A stretch of 64,000 nucleotides of DNA from Glandiceps talaboti (lineage: Eukaryota; Hemichordata; Enteropneusta; Spengelidae). Below are positions 26,001 to 40,100 of the stretch, one piece after another (within the stretch, counting starts at the first letter, position 1; every line of letters begins with the position of its first letter). The stretch is from NCBI RefSeq assembly GCF_964340395.1, contig NC_135561.1:10523232-10587231 (forward strand). The letters are read 5' to 3'. The notes under the pieces were generated by a model. The model was not told the origin of the DNA and did not search any database. It saw only the letters and a program-made list of their open reading frames with translations. Both the position numbers and the translations under genes were made by a program.

Positions 26001-29000
26001 GATTTCCTGCCACCTGTTCTATTTTATTTAATAATGAAGACACAATAATATGCTTGGAGATTTGACACCGAACTGAAAGAATGTTTCAATATAAATTCAG
26101 AGAATGCGTTTGATGATGAGGCTAATTTTAGAACCGATATTTCAATGTCTGACCTCATACATAGCCTTTCCACAGGAATATAGAATATTATTCTAATTAT
26201 TAATATGAAAATTGGCTTCAAAATTATTAAATTGAACATATGTAAAGTCGCTTATTATATTTATATTATTATTTTTAGATGGAATATTGATATATTGTCT
26301 AGGATTATTAAAACGATTATAATCAAACATTTTGAGGAATAGCGAATATTGAAAAAACTGTAACCCTGTTACTATTCAGGTGAATGCTTGCCTCAAAGTG
26401 AAATGAATTTCATTTAGGTTTGCAATTGGGAATAACTGAAAAATGTGTGAAATTAACAAACTTTACTTTGGAAAAAACAATGGAAAAATTATTGTGAGGA
26501 ATGGTTAGAATAAAACTCACAATAAAAAAACCCATCGAGTCTAACATTTAATAGATAGTAGATACAATTTAATATTTAAAAGTATATTCTAAACCAATTT
26601 TAACCGTTAAGTTAAGGTGCCATATATTTTTCATGCAAAAGACTCCTTAGGCCAAGGACTTTTTCTACTACATAGCAGGATCGTACCTGTCCTACAATTA
26701 ATAACTTTAATTTGAAAGGAATAAAAAAACATATAATCAATCATCTTATGTCTTTATCTACACATTACATATGATGTATATTGTCAAATGAATATTAATT
26801 TACCCAGATATGAGATAGAGAAGTGAAAATTGGGTTTATGCAAATTAGTAAACTAGTCTGTATATAAGCTGACTGGCTTGGGAACCCGAAAGGGACTATC
26901 TGCATATATGCAGACATGGCGTTGTAAGGGTTTAATATCTAAAATGTATCTAAACCAATATTAATGTTGACTTGACATAATGTAAACGTATACCCTGTGT
27001 CAAATTAATACAGTTTTGTTTAAAAGTAGTGCTTCTCACAGTACCAGCTGCTAATTTATATATATACCTGTTATATATCTAGTATGTAGAATGTAACATC
27101 TGGTGTTGAAAATCTCATGTTAATGAAAAGCTATTCAAGTTGATGGGTTTGATGAGTTTGCAGTAAAACCCCAATGTGTTGAATCCCAAAGTCTTGGATC
27201 ACTTAAGTTGAGCCGTATGGGTTGAATCGGAGCATTCTTTTGTTCAGGACCCCTCTTTTTTTTATCACTTGGCTAACCAATAAACTGTTTTCAACACACA
27301 CATTTTAATCCCAGTCTGACTTTTAGAGTCAAATATTGTTTTTTTACTTGTATGTTGACAAAAAAGAGAGATCTGATGTATACTTGGATATATGTTAAAT
27401 GGTAAAATATAGGATAACAGAGTGGCTTTCAGTTAAGTAAATATTATTGATTTGTGAATGAAACACTCTTAACTTGTGACACATTAAAGGGAAGTGTAAC
27501 TATTAGTATGTGAATAGTAAAACGTTGACAAGGAAATGGAAATGTGTGTTTATTGATGAGTGTGTTTGACAGAAAGCGATTAATTTGGTCAGGAGCGAGT
27601 CAGAGAGGGACCTCAAAGTCCTATATTTTCCAAGGTTAAAACCGTTGTCATAGCAATATGCTTACTGTCGTGGAATTCATTTGTTAAAGTCAGCAATACA
27701 TATGATGGAATTCTATCAATGATGTCATATGTAGCAAAGTTGGCTGACATCCAGGTGGAATGCACGTAAACAGGAAGACGGCTAGTACACTGCATTTTAT
27801 ACTGCTTTCATCAACGAGTTGTTTTTCTAGGAAATTGCCATAATTGTACGCTCAAATTGAAATCCTGTTTGTTATCAAATGTATGATTTCTGAGAAGGAT
27901 AATATGGTTGAAAGTTTGATATTTTTGTAGAGTTTATGTATATTTTGCTTGCAATTATATGGTAAACTTTTTCTAGTGACGTGAAGTTCAAACAAAAAGC
28001 ATTTCTATTGAGATGTTCTGTGTATCTCTCATCAAGTTAGTAAAGCTAAAATATATCTCATTGATGGGAATTTTCAAATGAAATGCAAATCCCTGGAAAG
28101 CAGCATCACTAAGCTCCATCATTCAACAATCCTGTTTTCAGTAATGGAAAGATTTAGTACTACACTTTCATAGTTTTCATATCAAAGGTTTTTTTTTTTT
28201 TTTGCTAACTTACCATTATGATTCCTAGATATTTGTAGACTAAATGAAAATCGCCTTTTTTTTTACATACGTTGATAATCTTGAATATAGTTGATTTTTT
28301 ATTGCTATGTGTACAATGATATTGCCGGATGCAAGAAGCTGTTTTTTTTCTAAATCATAAACTTAGCTGTGTTAAACCAAAAAGTCTTAGAGTTTAGACA
28401 AGGTTACTTCATATGCCATTCTTTTGCTTGAATTCTTACATTACTGAAAGAAAAGTTTAGGTCAAATTTCAAATAAATGAAAATTGCTGAATGAAGTAAT
28501 TTGCCTAACTTTGAAGTATTTTGCCTAACTCCATGACATGAAGTGACTTTTAATAATTGCCTAACTGTGCCACCTAATGAAACTCATGACTTGCCTAACT
28601 TTGCCATGTCAATAAAAATAATCAGAGAAACTTTGTTGTAGCTATTTAGTAACTCAGCCTAAAATTCATCTAATCATCCAACTTTTTGACAGATAATCTT
28701 ATACAATGTTAAGCACAACTTCAAAAAATATTTTCAAAACTTTGTAGTGACTTATATTATATTTATGAGTGCATGTGATGATAAATTACAGAGGGTTATG
28801 TAGTGTTGCTGGAGGAAAAAGTCTGATTTATATTTTTGATAAGATGCAACATGATTGAAGTGGCATCGTGATTTTGATTAAATTATTGATAGCAGTAACA
28901 ACCGAACTGATCACACACGATATTGAATAATCTGTACTGGCAGTCTCCTTTTGTTTATTCACAATATATGATTGCTTCCATGTCACAAAATGTCAAAATG

Positions 29001-29069
29001 TATCTAAGTCATGAGTAACTCTGTTCTCACCCACTTGTTGGTATTTAGAGTTCTTTAATTATTCAACTC

Positions 29070-29385
29070 TCAACACTCAAGTGGTAATACAACACATAAG
29101 TATGCCCAAGGGAAAGTGATATTTCATGTTATAGACCTTTGTAAAGAATGGCGCCCTCAAGTGGTAACAAAACAAAAGCCTGTCCATTGGATAGTAATCA
29201 CTATATCATACAATAGACCTTTTGAATAAATAATGCCCACTAGTGGTACCAAATAAAGCCTGTTCATTGGATAGCAATCATTCTATATTGTACAATAGAC
29301 CTTTTGAATAAATTGCACCCTCAAGTGGTAACAAAACAAAAGCCTGTCCATTGGATAGCGATCATTCAATTGCTATCCAGTGAAA
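29070..29385 (+). repeat. 80-92-bp imperfect tandem repeat, about four units
   Basis: Units share CTCAAGTGGTAACAAAACAA, CCTGTCCATTGGATAG and CAATAGACCTTTTGAATAAA. Clear units start near 29151, 29234 and 29325, with a more diverged one before them. Confidence 0.85.
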
Positions 29386-30389
29386 ATGTCAAAACCGTAA
29401 AAAATGTTGGATGTCGTAAAAACTGATGTGTTATCCATTGGTGTCTAGTAATGAGGTATGACCATGTACCTAATCTGCTGGGATTAAACACCTCAAGCTA
29501 CAAGGCATACAGACATTTTTAATCTCTTAGCTGTAAGGCTTTAGTGTAAGACTGAGTGCTGGCTGTTCTGTGGTCTCTCTGGAGATAAGAATTTGAAAGT
29601 ACAATGTCAATCCCATAGGATAGGAATCGTGATTCTAAGTCTTACAGATAAATGTATGTGTGGCTCTAAAGAGTTGAGTCACAGTACATGGTGATCTGAA
29701 TGTTCGATAAAGGTGAACACAGCTATAGCTGACTCATAGTACAGACTATAAATCAATGTTTTCACTTTCAGTGACAGGAATGTAAAAGAAAATTGACACT
29801 TTGTGTACTCATTTTTACTGATTCAGATACTCTAAATCATGCACACATGTACACACACACACACACACACATACATGTTTTGTACATGCATTCATACACA
29901 CCTCTCCTCTAATTCAGGTGAAATTGATACAAAACTGCCAATTTTATCATATTTCTCTACCTCCTTCCCCTTACCCTTCCATTTACCTAAGCAGAAGATT
30001 TACATTTGTAAGTGCATATATACCCCCCCAAAAAAAACAAACAAACAAACAAACAAACAAACAAAACCACTTCCTACAGCAGACACCTTTCAAAACTGTA
30101 TCTAGATCAACTTGTGATATTTTCTGACGTACCCTTAATTTCGGTGTTATGATAACACAGTTAAACTTTACAAAAAGAAAACATTACCCTTGATATTCTT
30201 GTTATTTATCAGTACATAGAAAATTTGTCAGTTCAAATGAAAATTAATTAATTATGATTGGAAGTTTAGTCATAATGTATTAACGAGAATAGCAAAATGA
30301 TTAGATCATTAATAATGTCATATGATTAGATCATTAATAATATGTCATATGATTTATAGCGTCTTGTCAGACGGTCTGCTGTATGTTTT

Positions 30390-30575
30390 CCCACCAAAAT
30401 TTCTAACAAATGTTTTGAAATATTTCAAAATTTCTAACAAATGTTTTGAAATATTTCAACATTCCTGACAAATTGTGTGAAATATTTCATAATTTCTGAC
30501 ATTGTTTCAAATATTTCATTTCTGGCATTGTTTCAAAAGTTCTGACAAATGGTTTCAAATATTTCAAAATTTCTA
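30390..30575 (+). repeat. ~33-bp tandem repeat (TTTCTAACAAATGTTTTGAA type)
   Basis: About six degenerate units combine a TTCTGACAAATG word with a GAAATATTTCA palindrome. The first two units are almost identical. Confidence 0.8.
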
Positions 30576-30856
30576 ATGTTTTTGGTGCAGTTCTTAATTT
30601 CTTTCTTTTGACTGTTGATTCCAAAGAATATCACCTGACAGGTATATTGGAATGAACTCATCCTTTGTGCTTACTTAAGACCTCACTTTAATGGTCGTGG
30701 ATGAAGAACCAATTTTGTATTGTGTGCAAACGGTAGCTTGATAGATTTTTTATGGATTTTTCAAGTTCAGCTGTTATTAATCTGCAGTAAATTATACACA
30801 GGTGGTTTATTTTCAGACATTAATCTTTGCATATTTCCATCTTCTTTGACCTACAG

Positions 30857-31105
30857 ATAAAGCAATTGTTGGCACTGCAGACGGTGCTAGCGTGTCATCC
30901 TATGGTAGCAGCTGTAGTCCGCCACTAGGTAACGACAGAAACTCGGAGCATCTCCGACAACTGAGACTAGCCCGGGAACAAGACAGACTAGTTCGGGAAC
31001 AAGAGAGACTAGTTCGGGAACAAGAGAGACTAATTCGGGAACAAGACAGAAGACAGCAGTCGGCAAGACCAGTGTCACCATCACCCAGAAGAAGAGCAGG
31101 TACAG
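30857..31105 (+). CDS. RIM: RIM exon a (heptad-repeat segment)
   Basis: The acceptor is CCTACAG|ATAAAGC; the exon starts in phase 1. Possible donors are GCAG|GTACAG (exon end 31099) or ACAG|GTAGGC (end 31105); both leave phase 1 and fit the next exon, differing by two codons. The protein reads KAIVGTADGASVSSYGSS, then four repeats of a 7-residue RLVREQE unit encoded by 21-bp units at 30967-31050. The heptads are strongly charged and could form a short helix. Upstream exons of the same gene must exist outside the window or be too small to see. Confidence 0.85.
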
Positions 31106-34100
31106 GTAGGCTGATATCCCCTCAATTTACCCCCTTGTTTTCCCTAGAAACCATTACACATAGTTCAATCCTATCGTTTCCCAAAGAACGGTTTATACCA
31201 TATGTGAGAAATAGTGGGGTGTGATGTATGCTAGCCATGAAAATCGAGGAGAGAAAAAAAAACAAGTTGAATTACAGAATTAATCTGGTTATGCTACATT
31301 CTTTTTGTATTGCACTGCCCCCCCCCCCCCCTCAACTTAAAATAACATGATTAGTAGCATTGCAGAATATAGCATTACAGAGATGGTGTAGCATTGTGGA
31401 GAATAGGTTAAATACAGACTGCTGGAGTTGGATACAGTTCACATGTAACTTATCTGGGGACAAACTGTTCAACATTATTTGTTTTAAAAACCTAATGCGT
31501 AGTTTGGACATTTTACCAAATACACCCTGTGTTTTGCATCAGTTACAGCACCACCTAGAGACGAATTGAATGACAGACCCCCACCACACACCTTAACAGT
31601 ACCAGATCAGCCTCCTAGACAACAACGCTCACGGTCGCCATCACCAGGTCGTAGAACGAGGGTCTCAACGGGAGACTACGACATTCAACGGTCACGGTCA
31701 CCCACTCGCCGATCTGATATAGAAAGATCACGATCACCTACGAGGAGATCTGAGATAGAAAGAGCACGTTCACCAACAAGAAGATCTGACATTCACAGAC
31801 CAGATCATCACCGAAGAAGTCAGTCCGAAATACGAGGAATTCACGATATAGAACGAGAGTATCAGGCCATGGTTGGTACAGTATCACCACCTAACATGCG
31901 CTCACCAGTGGCTAGTTTGCCAAGTTCGCCAATACGACATACGTCTGCTGCCTCCCCAGCGAGGTCATCGCCATCATCAACTCCTTCAACGCCAAGGAAA
32001 CACAGGCAGTTGCCACAATTACCACCAGTGCAGCCAACAAGTAAAGGAGAGAGAGGTATGCTCAAATGATCTGTCAGTATATTTAGAGTGTAACATCAAA
32101 GGGAAAACACAAGTGGTACAAGTGTCTAGTACTATGAGATTAATCTAGAATGTGAAATATTTCAAAGTACTTTCATAATCATATTGTCAGGGAAGGAGGG
32201 GTGATTTTCAGCAGGGATACACACAAATGATGGCAATGTCTTTAGGCTGTAGTATCAAAATCAAGGTGTTTCTTACATATCAGAAGAACCCTTGTGAAGG
32301 GGGAGGGGGCATTGACTATCGACACATAAAGAAAATGTTAATGTACAGATGAGAAGTTTTCTTCATGCACCATGATACATACATTAGTGATATGGCATGC
32401 TAACAGACCATTCTTTGTGATTTCCACAGCAAAAGCCGAACTAGATGAACGAGCTCGTCAGATGAAGTTAAAGATGAAGATGAACCAATATAAGCAGGCC
32501 GCAAATACGCTCTCACCACATCTCGGAATGGCATCCGAACTCCCACTGAAACCTAGACTGCGAAAACAAAGCCCCGATAATATCTCCATTAAATCTAGCG
32601 ACAGCAATGTGTCCAGTACCAGTGATGTCTCTGGTATCACACAAATCAGTGAAACGTCACGCATTAGTACAATATCTACCCAATCACAGGTCATACATGG
32701 ACAGAAAGCAACCCGCAAACTAAGGTAATAACACAATTTCGTTTATTTCACTTAAGAAAAACTTTTTCTGTGAAACTGAGATAAATTCTTTTGGATTTTA
32801 AATGAAAAAATGAAGGTTACTAAACTAGCTTTTGGCATCAACAACAGCAAAGTTCTTTCCTCATTTGAAATAACCCAAAATCACTCGCTGACGCTGTAAT
32901 GCATTTTACTTGTAAGCAGGTTGATCATGTAACATGTGCAGTGGGACTAATTAATTGTCAGTTCATGTAACATTCATTTCAGTCAAACAATCTTTGGCCT
33001 AATCAATATTACCAAATAATTAGTGCAGATAGTCGTTGATATAGATATAAACGCCAGACGGCTTGGCGTCAGAGGTAATTGAGAGAACATTTATCATCGC
33101 AAGTGTTAGAACCTCAATGGTGGCCTGTCCAATTGCTGGCTTAACGAGGTGTAGTAATGACCCGTTTAACATGTGTAACCAACTGACAGGTCACTAAAAG
33201 TATGGAACAGTATTCACACCATGCATTGTCTTTTATATAGAAACAATCAACGGATTGCAGTCATTAGTAGTGAATGCAAATCTCATGATTGTTGTCTCTT
33301 TGTAATCCTTCTTTTCTGATAAGAAAGACACATTTCCTCAATGTTTAGACTTACCACAAATTTGAAATTGTTAACACAGAACTATTGTGGTCAGTTGCAT
33401 TCTAATCAGTGCAAGATTTAGTCCTATTTCATGTATTTGGTGAAAGTGACATCAGAAATGGATAAATGCTTTGACGTAATCAACCCATAATATAGCTTTG
33501 TTTTGTTTACGTATGTGGATCTTCAGAGCTATTCATAGGCCAGAGAAAGGTCTGGGTCAAAACACTTGAAAATGTACAACTACTTAGAACAGTTTTGAAC
33601 AAAGGATGTGATGTCATCACTGGTGATGTACGTCATCTGCTAGAGAGATAGAACTAAAAAAGCAAACCCAAACAGGAACAAAAACATTCCTATGCATTAG
33701 AAAAACTGACAAGGTAAAGATTACGTCTTTGAAGAAAAGGGAAAATGTTTACAAGTTGGTATTTGCAAGTCAAGTGCCAACGTCATACAAATAGTTATGT
33801 AGGCTTACACTTTATGTACTGTTATGTAAAGAATTTGTCTACAGTTGTATTTGAAAAGACAAAGTTTACTCAACTTAAGTGTGCCAGTTGCTTGTACCCC
33901 TTAGCATGCTTGTTATAGTGCACCTGTTGTGACTTTGTGAATGCTGGATGTAATGCATGCATTGATCTCCCTGTGTGGATGTTACAGGTTTTATCAGTTG
34001 CTTTTAGACTCATGAAGACAACCAATCCCTGTGTTTAGTATCTCCACCATTTTTACTTACCCATGATGGGAAACATACGAGAAGAGATGGGTGAAGAATT

Positions 34101-37100
34101 ATGGCACTGGATGTTCTCCGAGTATGCTTAACTGTTTAGTGGTTTTTGTTTTGTTTTGCATGCTTTTGTGCTTTTGTTTGCACTTTAATACGTATTAACA
34201 CTGATTTCTTACTTGCATTGCACTGTGTTAACTGATTTCAATCGCTCGCTGTTGTGTTCACCTAACCCCCCTGCCAGTAACATTTTTAGTTTATGTAATT
34301 TTTAGTTTTAGTTTATCGATCACAGATTTTCCACTTGATTGTTCAATGTGTATACTTGCATTGTATTCCTAATGATGTACAAGTATGTGAACATTTTATT
34401 ACAGACAAATGAAATGTTTTACTAATATGCAAACATGTTTTCTGGCAGCAGTAGAGCAGCACGCAATAACAGCACCTCACAACAGCCATTTCACTGCCAA
34501 TTTTGAATAATTTCCTAAATTTTGGCTGATTTCTGATCTGATTTTAGACTCAAACAGACCATTGTCTTTGTGTTTGTTCAATTTTGACAAAAACTGTTGA
34601 AAAAATGAAGAAACAGAGGAGAATTTTAGGAAGAAAAAATGTTGGCAGGGAAAAGGCTATATATGCCAATTCAATTTGTTCTTTTCTTTCTCTTTCTTTC
34701 TGCTTCTTTGTCTACAGCTCTAGTGTGCCTAATCTATCTGCTTCCCCTGTACCTCACACTACAGAAAGACTGGCAATAGGCAGGCAAAAGAGCTTGCGAA
34801 AAAGTTTTAAAAAACGTCTCACAAAGTTAGTCTCAATTGTATTGGTGATATTTTGTCCTGTAACCCATAGCTGGTTCATCTCAGTGTTAGATTCACTACA
34901 CATTAAATTCTCACGCCATTGATAATTTTTGTTTAAAAAAATTTTCATTGTATCATATATAATGTTGTACTTAGTCAGACTGTGTTTTTCACTGTGATTT
35001 TCATAAGTAGTTGTCCCTCATTTTTTTGTAGTTTTTAATGTTCATGTATATTTCATGTCAACGTTATTTTTAGATAAACCTGGGCAAGATCATGTTCAGA
35101 CTATGAGGTCACCTATTGTTAAATTTATATCGTCGTAAAAATAATCCAAAAACTTTGCAACATCATTGTTAAAAGAAACAAAGGATAATGAAGGTCATTT
35201 TGATAAAGCATTTGAAATAAAAAAATATGTTAGATTGACGAAAAGTATAAAATTGGCTCTCGTTAGGTTTTGTATATTAAAAATCTGGTTATCGATGAAT
35301 AAATCATGTAGGGACTAAAATAGTTTGGCTTTGTCAGAAAAATTTCAGTCCATATTCCAGAAAATTGAATACAGCTGCTAAGCTTACAATCATGATCATA
35401 TGATGTTGACTCATTTTGAATGGGTCATTAATTCTTGTGTAGTGTTCACTGGGAGTCAATCGATTTCATCTGCCATATTGAAATTTTCACGCTGCTACTA
35501 AAAGCAGCTGCTCTTGTTTCCAGAATTTTGACATCATTTTCATGAAAATTTTAGCAAAACATAAAAAATCATGTAAATAATATAAGTTTGGGAGTAAAAT
35601 TAAATGAGAAAGTAGAGAAAATTTTGACATTTTGAAAAATTTTGGGAATTGAATATTTTTTAGCATAAAATTTTATGTCAAAGATGGGAAAAATTTCCAA
35701 ATTTTGACAAGTTTGTACCGAAATTATGGAAAAGTGAACGTCAAATGATGAAATCAATAAACAGTGACAGTAAATATCATATAAAATTTCATTCTTCATG
35801 AATAGGATTAAGATTAATAAGATTAAATATTGCTTTAAACTTTCGCTATTATTTGGATTTGAAAAAGTGTAGCTAGGCAGGTCTGTTTTTTCATATACTG
35901 AGGCCTTGTCTGTATAATTGATAAAAGAAACAGAAAAAAATATAAGTTTTGTGAAAGCAAGTTGTAATGTTAGTGTCTGGTCTATGTTTGTTTGTTTGTT
36001 TGTTTGTTTGTTTGTTTTGGTATTGACTTGTTGGTTCATGAAATTTGTGTAATAGTCTGAGTGTTGAGCACTTTAAACAGCTCACTATTTCACAAACTAA
36101 AAGTAACTAAAATATCCCTGACTGCTAAACAAGAACATTGCTGTGTCCACTAGTAAAACCATTACTGCACCAACAATGCACAATATATTGTGATTCACAA
36201 AAAAATGTTGTGTTCCCCTTATCACTTACAATATGGTGGCTCATAAGAATATCCAATGTTTGTATTTTGGACCCACAACAAAAATTTGTGTCTTTTATTA
36301 GAGGATGCACTACATAACTACTCTTTAATGTGTCCAAAACGCTCCGACTTGATTGTAAATTTCAATAATTAATGCATTTTGATAGCAATTATATACGCTC
36401 TGATATTTTAATTGCATAATTAACAATAAATCATTGAACAGAAGCAAAAGATATTTATCGATAAAGGTTATAGGTTAAAGGTTATAGGTTATTATATAAA
36501 ATATAGTTATGTAAGAATAACAAATAACAAAACTTTCAAAATGTATATATTTTGTCTGCATTGTTATATTTTACCATTTTACACTTCAACCTAATTTTAA
36601 AAGTAAAGATTGAAAAATTACCTCAAAATATTTTGGAAACATGGAAAAATTTGTAAGCATTATTGAATTTCCACTTGAGAGACTTCATCAACCAAACTAA
36701 AGGTTGACAAATTGCTTCAAAATATTTTGAAAATTCTGAAAAAGGAAGAAAATATAGTAAGAATTATTAAATTTATGACTTGAGACTTTTAACCTAATTG
36801 AAAAATTGCTTCAAAATATTTTCATGGTGAAAATGATAAGCAAATTGTCATCAAAACTACACCTTTCTCAACTAATTTTTATCTGAAATTTGATATCATT
36901 CCAAAAAAAATGATGTCAACAAAGCAATGATGGTAACCATGCATGCATCTCATGAAAAGCAGTCAGGCCTCCCAGCTGCGTAATAATAATGGTAAAATTA
37001 TTCAAAATTGAATGTTTTTTGCTTTTCTTATTTTTTTCAATTAAAAAAAAATTGATTAAAAAAAGCGAGTGTCAATTATAAATTACAACTTAGGTTAAAT

Positions 37101-40100
37101 ATTGAGATATACAACCGAAACGATTGTCCAATCAGATTGACGCAATATATTTTTACGGAACCATGTTATTTACGTACTAACTTTGTTGATTCTAGCAAAC
37201 GTCGTGACAAGCCTAAGTTATTACAGACAATTTAAATTACCATTATAGCTCTTTTATATCTAAAATTAGCCATCAAGTAGAAATATATGTAAAAAAAACA
37301 AACCTTGCATTTCCTAAAATACAAATCGCCAATCCTATATTTACTTCTACTTAAAGTGCTGTCACCTGACGTTTCTCACAATGAAGCTTGACTTACGGGA
37401 CGTAATGAAATTTCCTGTTTAGTACACGTTTATTGCAAAACGGGTAACATGAGACGAGGTAATTTAGTTTAGGAACATTAAACATGCATAAGTAGATGTA
37501 TAAAAACAACACACAACTGTTTCTCTCTCATAGGTTCACACCGTCGAACTCTGGAAAGTACACTGTTGTTTAGTGTTTCATTGCAAACGTTTAACAGTTT
37601 TCGTGAGGAACATATTTTTGACCACCTAGATTTTTACAATTTTGACATGATAATTTCTTGTTTCTTAAGTATACCTAAATGGATATCAGTTAGAAATTTG
37701 TATCAAATTTGATCATCAAGTTAGCAGACTGCAAAACAAGTTCAGAAATGGTTCAAAATCAGTTATCGAATTCAAGACAAGTTTTTATCCTGAACCCCTA
37801 TTTTCTATAGAATATACAAATCTTTCCAATTTTAGTAAGAGGGAAAAACCAAATTAGGGGAAACAGTTGTCAAAACATTGAAATTTAGATTTAGTTTTTC
37901 AGTCAATTTCCTTCATACTTCCATATTGCTACCTTCCTTTATTTTAAAACAAATGTTCATGTCTCATAACACATTTCCATGATGGTGTTGAAGTCAAATG
38001 GTTATGTGTTTGTTGGCTCGCTCATAAAAAAAAGTGTACTTGATTGAAAAATTTGAATCTGAAAGTTGATTTTAAATATTCTATGCTTTTTCTCTTTTGT
38101 CAATAGTGCATTTAGTGCCAAAATGCAGGGCAACACCCACAAGAAGCCTCTGAATCGCAGCTCTAGTTCTAGTGACGTCTACTCTTTTGAAAAACAAGAT
38201 GGCAGCATATCAGACTCTGCAGCAGAACCCAGTACACGTGAAGGAAAGAAACGAAGAGCCAGCATCGGATACAAAATGGCCGCCTTAGTTGGACTATCCA
38301 AGAAAAGTAGCAGTACCTCACAACTCAGTGCAACAGGTAATTATATAAATATGTGCAATAGTAAAAATGTTTCTTTTTTACGATTACATTATCTCACTAA
38401 GTGCCAGAATACCAAGTTTGAGATCAACTGATGGTTAAATAAACTTCAGTATAAAGTAAAATGACGGGTGTTTTTGGTATGCAGCAAGTTTACCCCACAC
38501 CGAAAAAAAAAAAAAAAAAAAAATGTGTATTAACTCAGTGTAAACATGTCACAATCAGTTTATAATGACTGATAGCTTGTTGTAACCTTGGTATTAACTT
38601 TAATTACTTGTAATAATCTCACTAAGGTGAGACTTTGTTGTACAAAACAAAAAGATTGGTTTTCACACACCCATCTTAATACAGTCTTCTATAGAAAGTA
38701 AAGACCTGTGGTATTTGTTTTATTGTCTGGTACTTAAACTCAACTTATAAGAGAGAGATTGTTATGTAATAGGAATTTATTGGAAGGTGTGGAGTTAGCT
38801 TTATACTATGTGCTGCTCAGAAATTTTATTTGACAAGGTGTGAATATACACTGTACCAACATCTAAAGTCATACCCGAAACCTCAGAACTTCTAGATGAG
38901 TATAAAATATGATAGAATGTCCGACACATTTTGCATATTAAAGTAGCTTTCTGTAGGAACATTTTACATTTTAAAATGGAGATAACAATCAAGTGATATT
39001 CTTGTGATCATGCATATAGATAATGACCAGAAAATAGTTTCCTAATTTCAGAAGTCTTGATTAATAACAATATTCCTTTTCATCTTCAGAAGGATCTGGT
39101 AAGAAGCCTAGAAGTTCTATAGTGCGAAGTGAAGAAGTCGGTGCTGCCGTTGAAATGAGGAATCGTATGTTTAAACAACCCAGTCGTGAGAGTACAGATG
39201 GCAGCATTTGTAGTCTTAGCTCAGAAAGCTCTGCCTCGTAAGTATCTAGTATTAAATATCATGATGTTAAAATTCACCATAATCTTTACTGTGCTGCAAT
39301 AAAGACTACCGCATACCTTTGTTGTCAATGTTTCCCTTCCAATTAATCATTGTATTGTCAACTTTTGCCCACAATCTCTATTAATTCTTAATGCTATTGG
39401 ACAGTAAATTCAAATACCCGGTATAAGGCAAAAAAAAAGAAAGAATTGTTTCTGGTCAGGACATTTTGTCTAAAATGGTGCGACAACACAATTTTTTTTT
39501 TTTTTACATTCTCAACAAACCTGTCACTCAGTCTACTATGGCAGTTACTGTTCTTTTTATTTAGTACTTTAGAGCAAGTGTGTATGTGGGGCAGATGTCC
39601 TTTGATGGTTCATGATTGGCTCTACAGTTGTCTTCACTGAAGTAGGGAGGGTTATTTTTGTGTTTTCCCACGGATCTGCAGACTTCATGGGCCAGACGAA
39701 CACAAAAAAAAGACCGATGTGGGGGTATTTAAGTGATGCGCACGCTGACCAGAAACAACTCTTTTTTCGGGGTCCTAATTATGTTTTTTTTAAATTCTGA
39801 TACTTATGTAAATGTTTAACTACCAATTTGACAGAACATAGATTTTTTTCTGTGTTCAGACTTAAATATGTATATCAAAAACCTGTATATCTATCCATAA
39901 GTGTCTTGTTGCACACTATCCAATCATGCACCTTCATTAATGTTGTTAATATGCGAAGCTCTCCTATTGGTGTTCTTGGGACTTTAACATCTGGCTCCCT
40001 TCCAACCATATCCCATATAACTGTAGATCTTTTTTCCTTGCATCCCTTCCTTGCAACCTGATAGCTTAGCAATGAGTGAGGCAACCGATAGTTACTTGTC

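Noticed and set aside
35569-36085. 156-codon minus-strand frame
   Set aside because: AT-rich, Lys/Phe/Ile composition, begins in a GTTT microsatellite within a RIM intron; no domain.
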